Below, one piece after another: positions 25,706-34,249 of a stretch of DNA of 36,425 nt. A program made the translations under genes and the position numbers. Each line of letters opens with the position of its first letter. Position 1 is the stretch's first letter. This DNA comes from Desulforudis sp. GTDB lineage: Bacteria > Bacillota > Desulfotomaculia > Desulfotomaculales > Desulforudaceae. The stretch spans positions 92,706 to 129,130 of the forward strand of contig JAHRFU010000124.1 of the NCBI GenBank assembly GCA_019084485.1, in the 5' to 3' direction. The notes beneath the pieces are model-generated. The model was not told where the DNA came from and made no database searches. It worked only from the letters and a program-made list of their open reading frames with translations.

Positions 25706-27204
25706 TGGCCAACTCTCTGCTGGGCAAGATGCTCCTCGCTTTCCTGCTGGTGGTGCTGCTCACCCTGTCCATTACCGTGCTGGCCACCACGCATCTCTTC
25801 GGCAGCTATTATGTGGCTGAGAAGCAGCGCGAAATGACCGACCGGGGGCAATACATCGCCGGCGCCATCGCCTCCGAATTGGAGAGCAAACCGGTAGCCG
25901 GGTTGCTCCCCATCGCGCAGGATCTCTCCGGCTATTTCGGAGAGCGCGTCCTGGTCCTTGACCGGCGCGGGTTGGCTTTGACCGGCGCGCACCAACACGG
26001 AATGGGGATGGGCAGGCGTCAGACCGTACTCGCGGAAAATGATATGAGTCGGGTGCTGTTGGGAGAAATCGTATCGCACACCGGGTTTGATGCGCGGCTC
26101 AGCACCAATGTGCTGGCGGTCGCGGTTCCGATTATGGTGGGCACTCAGGCCGAGGGAGCTGTTCTGATGGTCGCCCCTCTGGCCGATATTGAAGCCACGG
26201 TCTCGGCCGTGCGCCGGATTTCACTGTACACGGCGGGGTTGGCCTTGGTGCTGGCCGGGGGTATCGGCTTCTTGTTCTCCCGCTCCATTACCAGACCGAT
26301 CACCGAGATTAGTCAGGCTACCGAACTGATGGCCAAGGGTGATTTCCAGACTCGTATCGAAAACGATTCCCCGGACGAAATCGGCCGGCTGGGCCGTAAC
26401 TTCAATAAACTGGCCGCCAACCTTGACCATACCATAAGCGCCTTGAACCGGGAGAAAGGGAAGATTCAAAAGATGGAGCGACAGCGGCGGGACTTTGTGG
26501 CCGATGTGTCACACGAGCTGCGCACCCCGCTCACCTCCGTACACGGGATTCTCGAGGGGATGATGGACGGGGTGATCGACGAAACGCAGGCGCGGGAACA
26601 ATACCTGCCTCTGGCACACCGTGAGACCTCTCGGATGAACCGCCTGATCCAAAACCTGCTCGACCTTGCACGGCTGGAAGCCGGAAACCACACCTGGGAG
26701 ATCCACGCTGTGGATCTCGGCCAGGCGGTGACCCGTGTCCTCTCCCGCCTCCAGCCTCAGATTGCGGAGGCTGGAGTCACGGTGAGGGCGGAGATCCCGG
26801 CGGAACTGCCTCCGATCCCGGCCAACGAAGAGCGCTTGGAGCAGGTTCTGACCAACCTGATTGCTAACGCCATTCGCTACTCCCCCCCGTCCGAAGACAT
26901 CACGGTAGACACCAAGATACAGCCCGGGGAAAGGATTACCATCTCGATCCGGGACAAGGGTCCGGGAATTCCGGAAAAAGACCTGCCGCATATTTGGGAG
27001 CGGTTCTACCGGGTGGATAAGTCCCGCTCCCGCAGTGCCGGCGGAACGGGCCTCGGCCTGGCGATCGTGAAGGAAATCATTGAAGCCCACGGCGGTACTG
27101 TGGAGGTTGATTCAGCACCAGGACAGGGCTCGACCTTCAGTTTCACCCTGCCCCTGCACCGGGAAACAGACAACCCTGGGACCGAACAAACGGGCTTGGC
27201 ATAG
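25705..27204 (+). CDS. Sensor histidine kinase (TM-extracytoplasmic sensor-TM-HAMP-HisKA-HATPase)
   Basis: FVADVSHELRTPLTSVHGILEG; NLIANAIRYSPP; DKGPGIPEKDLPHIWERFYRVDKSRSRSAGGTGLGLAIVKEI. Confidence 0.96.
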   Translation: MANSLLGKMLLAFLLVVLLTLSITVLATTHLFGSYYVAEKQREMTDRGQYIAGAIASELESKPVAGLLPIAQDLSGYFGERVLVLDRRGLALTGAHQHGMGMGRRQTVLAENDMSRVLLGEIVSHTGFDARLSTNVLAVAVPIMVGTQAEGAVLMVAPLADIEATVSAVRRISLYTAGLALVLAGGIGFLFSRSITRPITEISQATELMAKGDFQTRIENDSPDEIGRLGRNFNKLAANLDHTISALNREKGKIQKMERQRRDFVADVSHELRTPLTSVHGILEGMMDGVIDETQAREQYLPLAHRETSRMNRLIQNLLDLARLEAGNHTWEIHAVDLGQAVTRVLSRLQPQIAEAGVTVRAEIPAELPPIPANEERLEQVLTNLIANAIRYSPPSEDITVDTKIQPGERITISIRDKGPGIPEKDLPHIWERFYRVDKSRSRSAGGTGLGLAIVKEIIEAHGGTVEVDSAPGQGSTFSFTLPLHRETDNPGTEQTGLA

Positions 27205-27416
27205 AGTAGGAAACACTCAGCTTACAGGAGAAATACGAGGCTGATCAGTTGCCCGGGTTACGCGATCTCCATTGGCTGGTAACCAATCTCTAGTGTGTTA
27301 GTGTGTGTTACCCACTGAAAAAAGCAAGGGATGCAATTCATAGGAATTTGCACCCCAAAGGTCTGCTGATTCAAAATATCTGCCCTAAAACCGGGTTATG
27401 TCACGCCCCCCGAGGG

Positions 27417-27710
27417 TCATCGGTTCAAAACTTCAAAGCGTTCTTGGGCCTGCTCCAACAGGATTTCACGGGTGTGATCCAGGATCTTGAAGGCCGCATC
27501 CTGCCGCACCCAGTACATCATCTTCATTCCGTCCTTGCGTGAGCCCAGGACACCCGCCTTCTTCAACACGGCCAGGTGCTGGGAAACGTTTGACTGCTCC
27601 AGTTCGAGTTCCGCCATGATCTCACACACACAGCGTTCCCCGCCTCTTAACCCATCCACGATCCGTACCCGCGTGGGATGAGCGATGGCTTTGAATATTT
27701 CGGCCTGCAT
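27417..27710 (-). CDS. ArsR/SmtB-family transcriptional regulator with CVC-type metal-site motif
   Basis: MQAEIFKAIAHPTRVRIVDGLRGGERCVCEIMAELELEQSNVSQHLAVLKKAGVL; start re-assigned to ATG 27710. Confidence 0.92.
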   Translation of the reverse strand: MQAEIFKAIAHPTRVRIVDGLRGGERCVCEIMAELELEQSNVSQHLAVLKKAGVLGSRKDGMKMMYWVRQDAAFKILDHTREILLEQAQERFEVLNR

Positions 27711-27820
27711 TACCCAGATGTCTGAAGCCAAACACCACACCTCGCGATCATGATAAGGATATACTAATATCTCCAATCTAACCGCTGAATGCCCAAATGT
27801 CAAGCCGTCAAAGGGCTTAG

Positions 27821-28368
27821 CTATTTCCCGGGGATGATCCGCTTGGACGGGAACACTCCCCCGTGGATCGTCCTGGCATCGGTAATGTGGAAGAAAATTT
27901 CCGGATCGCACTTCTTAAGGATACTGCAGGCTCGGTTCACATGCTTACGTTTACTGAGAATGTAGAGCACCTTACGCGGGCCGTCCCGTCCCTCGCCGGT
28001 GACCACCGTCACCCCATAACCAGCGTGTCGCAACATCACGGTCAACTCCGGCACCAGATCCAGCGGCGGGAAGACCTGAAGGGAGATGAACCCCATCGCC
28101 AGACGTTCCTCAATCAGACTCCCGATGTAGTTTCCGGTCGCAAATCCGAGCGCGTAGGCCAGGATTTTCCCCGGATCGTTGAGTCCATCCTGTAGTACGA
28201 AGTTGAGAATTACAATAAAGATACAGACCTCAAAGAAGCCGACCACAGCCGCCCACATCCGGCGGCCGCGGGTAAGCAGGAGCACGCGCAGGACGTCAAG
28301 AGACATGTCCCCGACCCGCGCGATAAAGATCACTAGGTAACCGATGAGCATTGCTACCCAAGCTGCAT
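27821..28368 (-). CDS. UPF0316/DUF2179 membrane protein (YebE-like)
   Basis: Three TM segments then DUF2179-like ...YGVTVVTGEGRDGPRKVLYILSKRKHVNRACSILKKCDPEIFFHITDARTIHGGVF. Confidence 0.85.
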
Positions 28369-28449
28369 CCATCTTCTCCACCCATTTCAACGGGGCACAC
28401 TTAAAGGCAGCTCGAAGCGGAAAAGCTGCCTGTGGCTGGGGGTACAAGT

Positions 28450-28545
28450 AGTCAGAATTCAGGATTCAGAATGAACAAGGAAGGAGAATCTACTGACTAC
28501 TGAATCCTGAATCCTGATTACTGACCACTGACCACTGACTACTAG
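28450..28545. repeat. Heptameric repeat locus C
   Basis: 42-bp TCAGAATTCAGGATTCAGAATGAACAAGGAAGGAGAATCTAC (28452-28493) plus heptads tgactactgaatcctgaatcctgattactgaccactgaccactgactac. Confidence 0.8.
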
Positions 28546-28593
28546 TATAAGACCGACAGACATAATGTCAACCCGCGTTATTCGGTAGACAAC

Positions 28594-29970
28594 CTATCTC
28601 AAAGGGACATCTAAGACTGGATACTCCCACCAGTCCGGACTGTCAAAGTGCCACCATTCGTGAATAATGGGCGTAAAGCCCTCCGCGGTCATCGCCGCGT
28701 GCAGTAATTCTCGATTGTGGCGGGACTCGGCACTCCCGCCCTGGTAATAGCGGTGGGCCCGTATGGAGAACTCGTCAAAGCCCGTGGGCATCTCCACTTC
28801 TTGACCGTCAAGGGTCACCAAGGTCACATCAACCGCCGCCCCCCGGTTATGGTGCGAACCACCGTTGGGCGGTGCTACATAGCGGCGGTCTGGCACCACG
28901 TCCCAGAGCAACTGCTGCGCCGAGGCCGGGCGGTAGGCGTCCCACACCTTGAGCCGGTAGCCCTGCTCATACAGGCGGACGTTGACCCGAACCAAGCGCT
29001 CAGCTACCGGCAGGGGCAGATAGGCGCGCGCGGCATCATAGATCTGTCGGCCGGTGAAATTGTTCGTAGTGGCGTAGCGGATGTCGGTCACGATAGTTGG
29101 GTCTAAGGCATTGATTTCCACCAAGGGGATCTCAATGAAGTCATCAAACAGGTAGAAGTCCTGAATCCGGTAAACCAAGACGGTTGCCTTCCGGAGCGTA
29201 CTCTCCGGGTACACACGGACGATATCGGCGGGATCGAGAGCCTCAGCCGCCGCCAGTACCTCTTCCGGTTTCGTTGAGCGACCCAAGCTTGGATGTTCTG
29301 CCGAAAGCAGCGCCTCCGTGCGCAGAATGCGATCCCCCTCACCCCAGGAGTTACCGGGATCTGGTATCCCGTAGAAGACCGCGCCTACGTTCCGGACATC
29401 GGGCCGCGGGTTTTCGAGTCCACGGACTTCTCGTGCATAAACATTTTCAAAAGACCCGACACCCAGTACGGCAAACTTCCCCGAATAGCTGATGCGCAGG
29501 GTCTCGTACAGTTCAGCGAGGGCGACCGGGGGGTTCCCTGAGTTCAGCCTGAATACCGCCACCGGCCGGTTGCCCTGTTCCAAACCGAGCAGGTAAACTG
29601 AGTTAATAAACGATCCTGTGGAATCGAGCCCGCCCCGGTAATCCGCCGGTCGGGTGTAGGCCCTGCCATTCAGCACAAAGAGCTTTCCGGGGGAATCGGA
29701 AATGTGCAAACTGCCCGAGCCGAAAGCGAAAAGGATATCCTGCACCGCATGTTGCCTGGTGCTACGGTCGGACGGAGTCCCGATCAGAAAGGCGTTTGCG
29801 TTTTCCCAAAAGTCCGCTGCTTTCCAATACTCCCGGGTAGTATCGCTCAGGGGGGGATACAACAGGGCAATTATCGCCGCCAGGGCCAACGGCAGCAGAA
29901 ATCTGATCAAGCCTTTCCGTTTGCCCCTACGGGACTGCACCATCAACACCCCCCTTCCCAGGTACCCCAT
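28594..29970 (-). CDS. VanX-like D-Ala-D-Ala dipeptidase (M15D) with N-terminal TM and uncharacterised extracytoplasmic region
   Basis: C-terminal GSHHNRGAAVDVTLVTLDGQEVEMPTGFDEFS and IIHEWWHFDSPDWW zinc-site motifs; about 270 aa N-terminal region unlike VanX. Confidence 0.85.
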   Translation of the reverse strand: MGYLGRGVLMVQSRRGKRKGLIRFLLPLALAAIIALLYPPLSDTTREYWKAADFWENANAFLIGTPSDRSTRQHAVQDILFAFGSGSLHISDSPGKLFVLNGRAYTRPADYRGGLDSTGSFINSVYLLGLEQGNRPVAVFRLNSGNPPVALAELYETLRISYSGKFAVLGVGSFENVYAREVRGLENPRPDVRNVGAVFYGIPDPGNSWGEGDRILRTEALLSAEHPSLGRSTKPEEVLAAAEALDPADIVRVYPESTLRKATVLVYRIQDFYLFDDFIEIPLVEINALDPTIVTDIRYATTNNFTGRQIYDAARAYLPLPVAERLVRVNVRLYEQGYRLKVWDAYRPASAQQLLWDVVPDRRYVAPPNGGSHHNRGAAVDVTLVTLDGQEVEMPTGFDEFSIRAHRYYQGGSAESRHNRELLHAAMTAEGFTPIIHEWWHFDSPDWWEYPVLDVPLR

Positions 29971-30015
29971 CTATCATACTAACGTTTACTTAGCTCAATC
30001 AACTTCGCTGGATCC

Positions 30016-30100
30016 AGTACTCAGAATTCAGGATTCAGAATGAACAAGGAACGAGAATCTACGAATCCAGGTACTCAGAATTCTGAATTCTGAATCCTGC
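30016..30100. repeat. Heptameric repeat locus D, direct copy of locus C core
   Basis: TCAGAATTCAGGATTCAGAATGAACAAGGAACGAGAATCTAC (30021-30062), one mismatch to 28452-28493. Confidence 0.8.
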
Positions 30101-30143
30101 CCCAACTCCCTTTAATATATTTATACATCCAGCCTAGCAGGAA

Positions 30144-30938
30144 ATGTATTCCATTAATCGAATTCACTATGATATTACCTTCTCTCTTGAAAGAAGGGCA
30201 TCATCATTGAACACAAAACTCTATGATCACAAGCCAGCCCAACAGGAAAAATTAGCTGCTATTGGTCTGCAGGCGGCCGGGATGGCTCACGAACTGAAGA
30301 ATCCCCTGACCTGTATCCGGGGTTTCACGCAGTTGCTTAACGAGCGCCTGGGAGAGGGACACGAGCGTACCTATCTCCGCTACATCGTGGACGAGATAGA
30401 CCGGATGAACAGCATCATCGGGGATTTCTTGCGCTTGGCCCGCCCCAGCGCCCCGGATGTAAACCGCGTCAACCTGAACAACCTGATCAGCAACACCCTG
30501 GCTCTGCTGAAAAGCGAATGTGAGGTGGCGGAGATCACTCTGGATAAGCGCCTTACATCTCTTCCCGAAATCCGTTGCGATGGTGACGGGATCAAGCAGG
30601 TGCTACTGAACCTGATCCACAACGCGATGGATGCCGTGGCCTGTTCTGAGACGAAGATGGTCCGAGTGGAGGCCGAAGTTCTAAATGCTGACGAAGGGGA
30701 CAACGGTGTAATCCTGATCCGGGTGAGCGATACTGGGGAAGGGATTTCGGAAGAAAACCTCGGACAACTCGGTGAGCTTTTCTTTTCCACCAAGCCGCAC
30801 GGCACCGGTCTCGGCCTGGCCATCTCCTACGACATCGTTAAACAAAATGGCGGCCAAATCGACGTTCACAGTAGAGTCGGCGAAGGCACCACCTTCACTC
30901 TCCACATCCCGGTCCACCACACGGTAGAAGTGGGATGA
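30144..30938 (+). CDS. Soluble histidine kinase (HisKA + HATPase_c), no recognised sensor domain, no adjacent response regulator
   Basis: AAGMAHELKNPLTCIRGFTQLL; LLNLIHNAMDAV; VSDTGEGISEENLGQLGELFFSTKPHGTGLGLAISYDIVKQNGG. Confidence 0.93.
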   Translation: MYSINRIHYDITFSLERRASSLNTKLYDHKPAQQEKLAAIGLQAAGMAHELKNPLTCIRGFTQLLNERLGEGHERTYLRYIVDEIDRMNSIIGDFLRLARPSAPDVNRVNLNNLISNTLALLKSECEVAEITLDKRLTSLPEIRCDGDGIKQVLLNLIHNAMDAVACSETKMVRVEAEVLNADEGDNGVILIRVSDTGEGISEENLGQLGELFFSTKPHGTGLGLAISYDIVKQNGGQIDVHSRVGEGTTFTLHIPVHHTVEVG

Positions 30939-30950
30939 ATCAAGAGGGTG

Positions 30951-31859
30951 CTAGGGGGAGCATTTGGCGCATATGGAGCGGAACAACGTAGTGCTCAGGT
31001 AACGGTCGCCCCGGTCGGGGAGGATGGTGACGATGGTGCCGCGGTCTATTTCCCTCGCGATGCGGAGGGCTCCGGCAACGGCGGCCCCGCTGGACATGCC
31101 GAGGAAAATGCCCTGTTGCGTGGCCAAGGCCCGAGTCATCTCAAAGGCTTCATTATCTTCAACGGTGATCTTCTCGTCGAGGAGTTCCGGACGGTAAATG
31201 CGGGGGACAATGGCCTCCCCCATGTTCTTAAGCCCCTGGATGGCGTGGCCCTTTACGGGTTCGACTCCGACGATCCTGACTCCCGGTTTCTTCTCCTTCA
31301 GATACATCGCCACCCCCATCAGAGTTCCGGTAGTACCCATACCCGCGACAAACACATCCACCTCGCCCCCGGTCTGAGCCAGGATTTCCGGACCGGTGCT
31401 TTCGTAGTGGGCCAGGGCGTTGTGCTCATTCTCAAACTGGTTCAGCATGTAATAGCGATCCGGGTCTGCCCCCACGATCAGGTGTGCCTTGCGGATGGCT
31501 CCATCTGTACCTTCCTTGGCCGGGGTGAGCACTACCTCCGCCCCATAAGCCTCCAGCACGCGATGCCTTTCACTGCTTACGCAACCAGGCACCACCAGTT
31601 TCACATCGTAGCCCAGGGCCGCGCCGATCATGGCTAGGGCGATGCCGGTATTTCCTGAGGTCGGCTCCAGGATTACCTTCCCCCGGGTCAGGAGTCCGGC
31701 TTCTTCCGCCTTCCGCACCATGTAGTAGGCCGGACGGTCTTTTACAGAGCCGCCGGGATTAGATCCTTCCAGCTTGCCGAAAATCCTCACCCTCGAACCC
31801 AAGTCCGGATTGCGGATTTCGATCAGGGGTGTGTTTCCGATTGCGGCCAATATATCCAT
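30951..31859 (-). CDS. cysK: Cysteine synthase A (O-acetylserine sulfhydrylase)
   Basis: IGNTPLIEI, LEGSNPGGSVKDRPA, EPTSGNTGIALAM, GMGTTGTLMGV; start re-assigned to ATG 31859. Confidence 0.93.
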   Translation of the reverse strand: MDILAAIGNTPLIEIRNPDLGSRVRIFGKLEGSNPGGSVKDRPAYYMVRKAEEAGLLTRGKVILEPTSGNTGIALAMIGAALGYDVKLVVPGCVSSERHRVLEAYGAEVVLTPAKEGTDGAIRKAHLIVGADPDRYYMLNQFENEHNALAHYESTGPEILAQTGGEVDVFVAGMGTTGTLMGVAMYLKEKKPGVRIVGVEPVKGHAIQGLKNMGEAIVPRIYRPELLDEKITVEDNEAFEMTRALATQQGIFLGMSSGAAVAGALRIAREIDRGTIVTILPDRGDRYLSTTLFRSICAKCSP

Positions 31860-32054
31860 GCAGCAAAGACCTCCACGGGTTATCAATCATCACATTATCC
31901 GAAAAAGCATTCGTCCGTAGGCATCGAAAAACCTGCCACCGGAGAAAAGAATTATACCCCTGTTGCTGTTGTCCACACTAGGCATAACTTACACCGGGCG
32001 GAAGCAATACTAAGAAAACACACTAAGACGTTATGCCGGGAGGCTGGGAAATCA

Positions 32055-32702
32055 ATGCATGAACCAGGACATCACGAAGGCGACGAGGGAATTAAAAGCC
32101 GCAACAAACTGGATCGGGTGGACAGCCGCTGGTGGCTGCTGACGATCGCGGGAGCAGTCTCCCTAGCTTTCTTGCTGGGCTTATTCGCTGGCCCGGCACT
32201 CAGGGGCGAACCCCAGGCCCGGCCCCCACTGCCTGAGGCGAGGCCCGCTCCCCAGGAGGAACGCCAACTTACCCAGCGCGAGGTTTTGGATTGGCTCTCG
32301 GCCGAAGATAACCGAATGGAAACTGCTCAGATACTTAGTTCTTCACGGATGCGCCTGCCCATGATCGAAGCCTTCTCCACCCCCCAGATGCAGGCTGTTC
32401 TTTCCGATATGATTACCGACCCCCAAGTACAGGCCGCCTTTGTGCGCGTACTAGGCAGTTCTAACGGCATTCAGGCTATGGGCCATCAAATGAACCGGCC
32501 CCGCACCCAAGATATCATGGCTGCAATTCTCAGCCAGCCCCAAGGGCGGAGCGGGGTACTGGAGATGATGACCCAGCCTGAAATGCGTTCCGTGATCCGG
32601 GACATGGCCCGAGACCCACGGTTAAGGCCACTGCTGCTGGCTGAGTTCAGTAACGTGGCCAACGACCGGACCCCGCCCGGAATCGAGATCATCACGGACT
32701 GA
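32055..32702 (+). CDS. Single-TM anchored helical-repeat protein, GerD-like pattern (tentative)
   Basis: TM WWLLTIAGAVSLAFLLGLFAGPAL; repeated (M/L)xxPxMQxxLxDMxxDPxxQ-type units. Confidence 0.45.
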   Translation: MHEPGHHEGDEGIKSRNKLDRVDSRWWLLTIAGAVSLAFLLGLFAGPALRGEPQARPPLPEARPAPQEERQLTQREVLDWLSAEDNRMETAQILSSSRMRLPMIEAFSTPQMQAVLSDMITDPQVQAAFVRVLGSSNGIQAMGHQMNRPRTQDIMAAILSQPQGRSGVLEMMTQPEMRSVIRDMARDPRLRPLLLAEFSNVANDRTPPGIEIITD

Positions 32703-32806
32703 GTCGGGGACTTCCGACAGGCCGTTCAAAGCAACTCAATCAAACCCGGAACAATGCTAATGGCATCCGTCTTCCAGGCGGCTGCTACGGAAGGAATGAA
32801 TGAGGT

Positions 32807-32905
32807 ATGGATTTAGGCGCATTGGCCATGTTTATGATCGCCGCCGCCGGAGCAGGCGTACTGTATCTCATCTTACGGACTCTGAGGCGACTAAACATTC
32901 CTTAA
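32807..32905 (+). CDS. 32-aa single-TM small protein (below track cutoff)
   Basis: MDLGALAMFMIAAAGAGVLYLILRTLRRLNIP*; GA-rich purine RBS-like upstream. Confidence 0.5.
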   Translation: MDLGALAMFMIAAAGAGVLYLILRTLRRLNIP

Positions 32906-32920
32906 GGAATCTGGAGGAAA

Positions 32921-33073
32921 ATGGAACAGGGGAGGAAATCCATCCGAGGTATTATACCCGCAAGGGAAAGGGGATCCTCCCCTGTTTTTTTCGCCACCCC
33001 GCAGGCTGACGGCACCCTTTACGTGGACCTCAAAAAGGACAGCCTGGACTATGTACAACGGATCGAGGACTAA
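32921..33073 (+). CDS. 50-aa small ORF (below track cutoff), unknown
   Basis: MEQGRKSIRGIIPARERGSSPVFFATPQADGTLYVDLKKDSLDYVQRIED*; RBS TGGAGGAAA upstream; overlaps pheA stop tail-to-tail. Confidence 0.45.
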   Translation: MEQGRKSIRGIIPARERGSSPVFFATPQADGTLYVDLKKDSLDYVQRIED

Positions 33074-34200
33074 GTATCGGCCTGCTGATTCACCTGCAGC
33101 CGCACGTAGTAGGGCAGCAGGATCGCGTATACCTGCATGACCAGTTGCGGATCCAGGTCTCTGCGTTCCGCCAGCCGCTTCAGACGCTCCATGATCTCCG
33201 CCTCCCGCTTCGGATCCCGCACCGCGGCCCCGGCCTTGAGTGCCCCAATCTGCCGCACCAGAGCCGCCCTTTTGGCCATCAGTTCCACCAACAAATCGTC
33301 CAGTAGGTCGATATCCCGGCGCACGTCGCTGATACCCGCGACCCGGCTACCCTCTTCCGTGTCCCCTGCTGAACCGCTGTCAGCCGGATAAGAACCGAGT
33401 ACGCGGATAAAACCGCAGTGGGCAATCAGCCCGGCTAAGGCCTCCTGCACCTCCGGTTGATCCACGCTGCCGATCAGGTCAACGAAGAAGATGTAGCGTC
33501 CCAGGCGGGTTCTGGCCGGCCGCGACTCGATCCGGCTCAGGCTGATCCCCCGGCGGGCAAACTCACCAAGCATCAGGTACAGTGACCCCGGATGGTCGCT
33601 CCCGGACAACACCAAAGAAGTCTTCTCCGGCCTCCCCGTGCGGCATCCCTTGGCTCCCAACACCAAAAACCGGGTCTCATTGCTGCGGAGATCGGCGATA
33701 TCGCGACCCAGCACCTTAAGCCCATAAATCTCCGCCGCCAGTTCCGTACCGATCGCCGCCATCCCCGGTTCAGAATCAGCCACGATCCGGGCCGCGTCCG
33801 CCGTGCTGACCACTTCTCGGAAGGCCGCCCCCCGATAGCCTTCGGCCAGGTAAGCCCGGCACTGCGCCAACGCCTGCGGGTGAGACACAACGGTGTGCAC
33901 CTCTCCCGCCTCAGTCTCCGGACGGGCCAGCAGGTGATGCCGAATCGGCAGAACCAACTCCGCGCATATCTCCAGGCCATCGCTGTGGAAAGCGAGAAGG
34001 TCGAGGGTAAGCGCCACCGACCCCTCACCGGAGTTCTCCACCGGCAGCACCCCCCGGTCCAAACGTCCGTCTTGGATCGCCTGCACCACGTCTACCAGGG
34101 ATTCCAGCGGAACCAGGCGTGCTTCATCGGCCCTCGCCAGGCGCCGCGCGGCCTGTTCCGAAAATGTGCCTTTGGGTCCCAGATACCCGATCCGCATCAT
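33070..34200 (-). CDS. pheA: Prephenate dehydratase with ACT domain and C-terminal chorismate mutase domain
   Basis: MRIGYLGPKGTFSEQAARRL; DHPGSLYLMLGEFARRGISLSRIESRPARTRLGRYIFFVDLIG (ACT); DIDLLDDLLVELMAKRAALVRQIGALKAG (CM); start re-assigned to 34200. Confidence 0.92.
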   Translation of the reverse strand: MMRIGYLGPKGTFSEQAARRLARADEARLVPLESLVDVVQAIQDGRLDRGVLPVENSGEGSVALTLDLLAFHSDGLEICAELVLPIRHHLLARPETEAGEVHTVVSHPQALAQCRAYLAEGYRGAAFREVVSTADAARIVADSEPGMAAIGTELAAEIYGLKVLGRDIADLRSNETRFLVLGAKGCRTGRPEKTSLVLSGSDHPGSLYLMLGEFARRGISLSRIESRPARTRLGRYIFFVDLIGSVDQPEVQEALAGLIAHCGFIRVLGSYPADSGSAGDTEEGSRVAGISDVRRDIDLLDDLLVELMAKRAALVRQIGALKAGAAVRDPKREAEIMERLKRLAERRDLDPQLVMQVYAILLPYYVRLQVNQQADT

Positions 34201-34249
34201 CTTCCATCCTCTCTCTCTCTCTCCCTCTTCCCAGTTTACCGCGTAGCGC

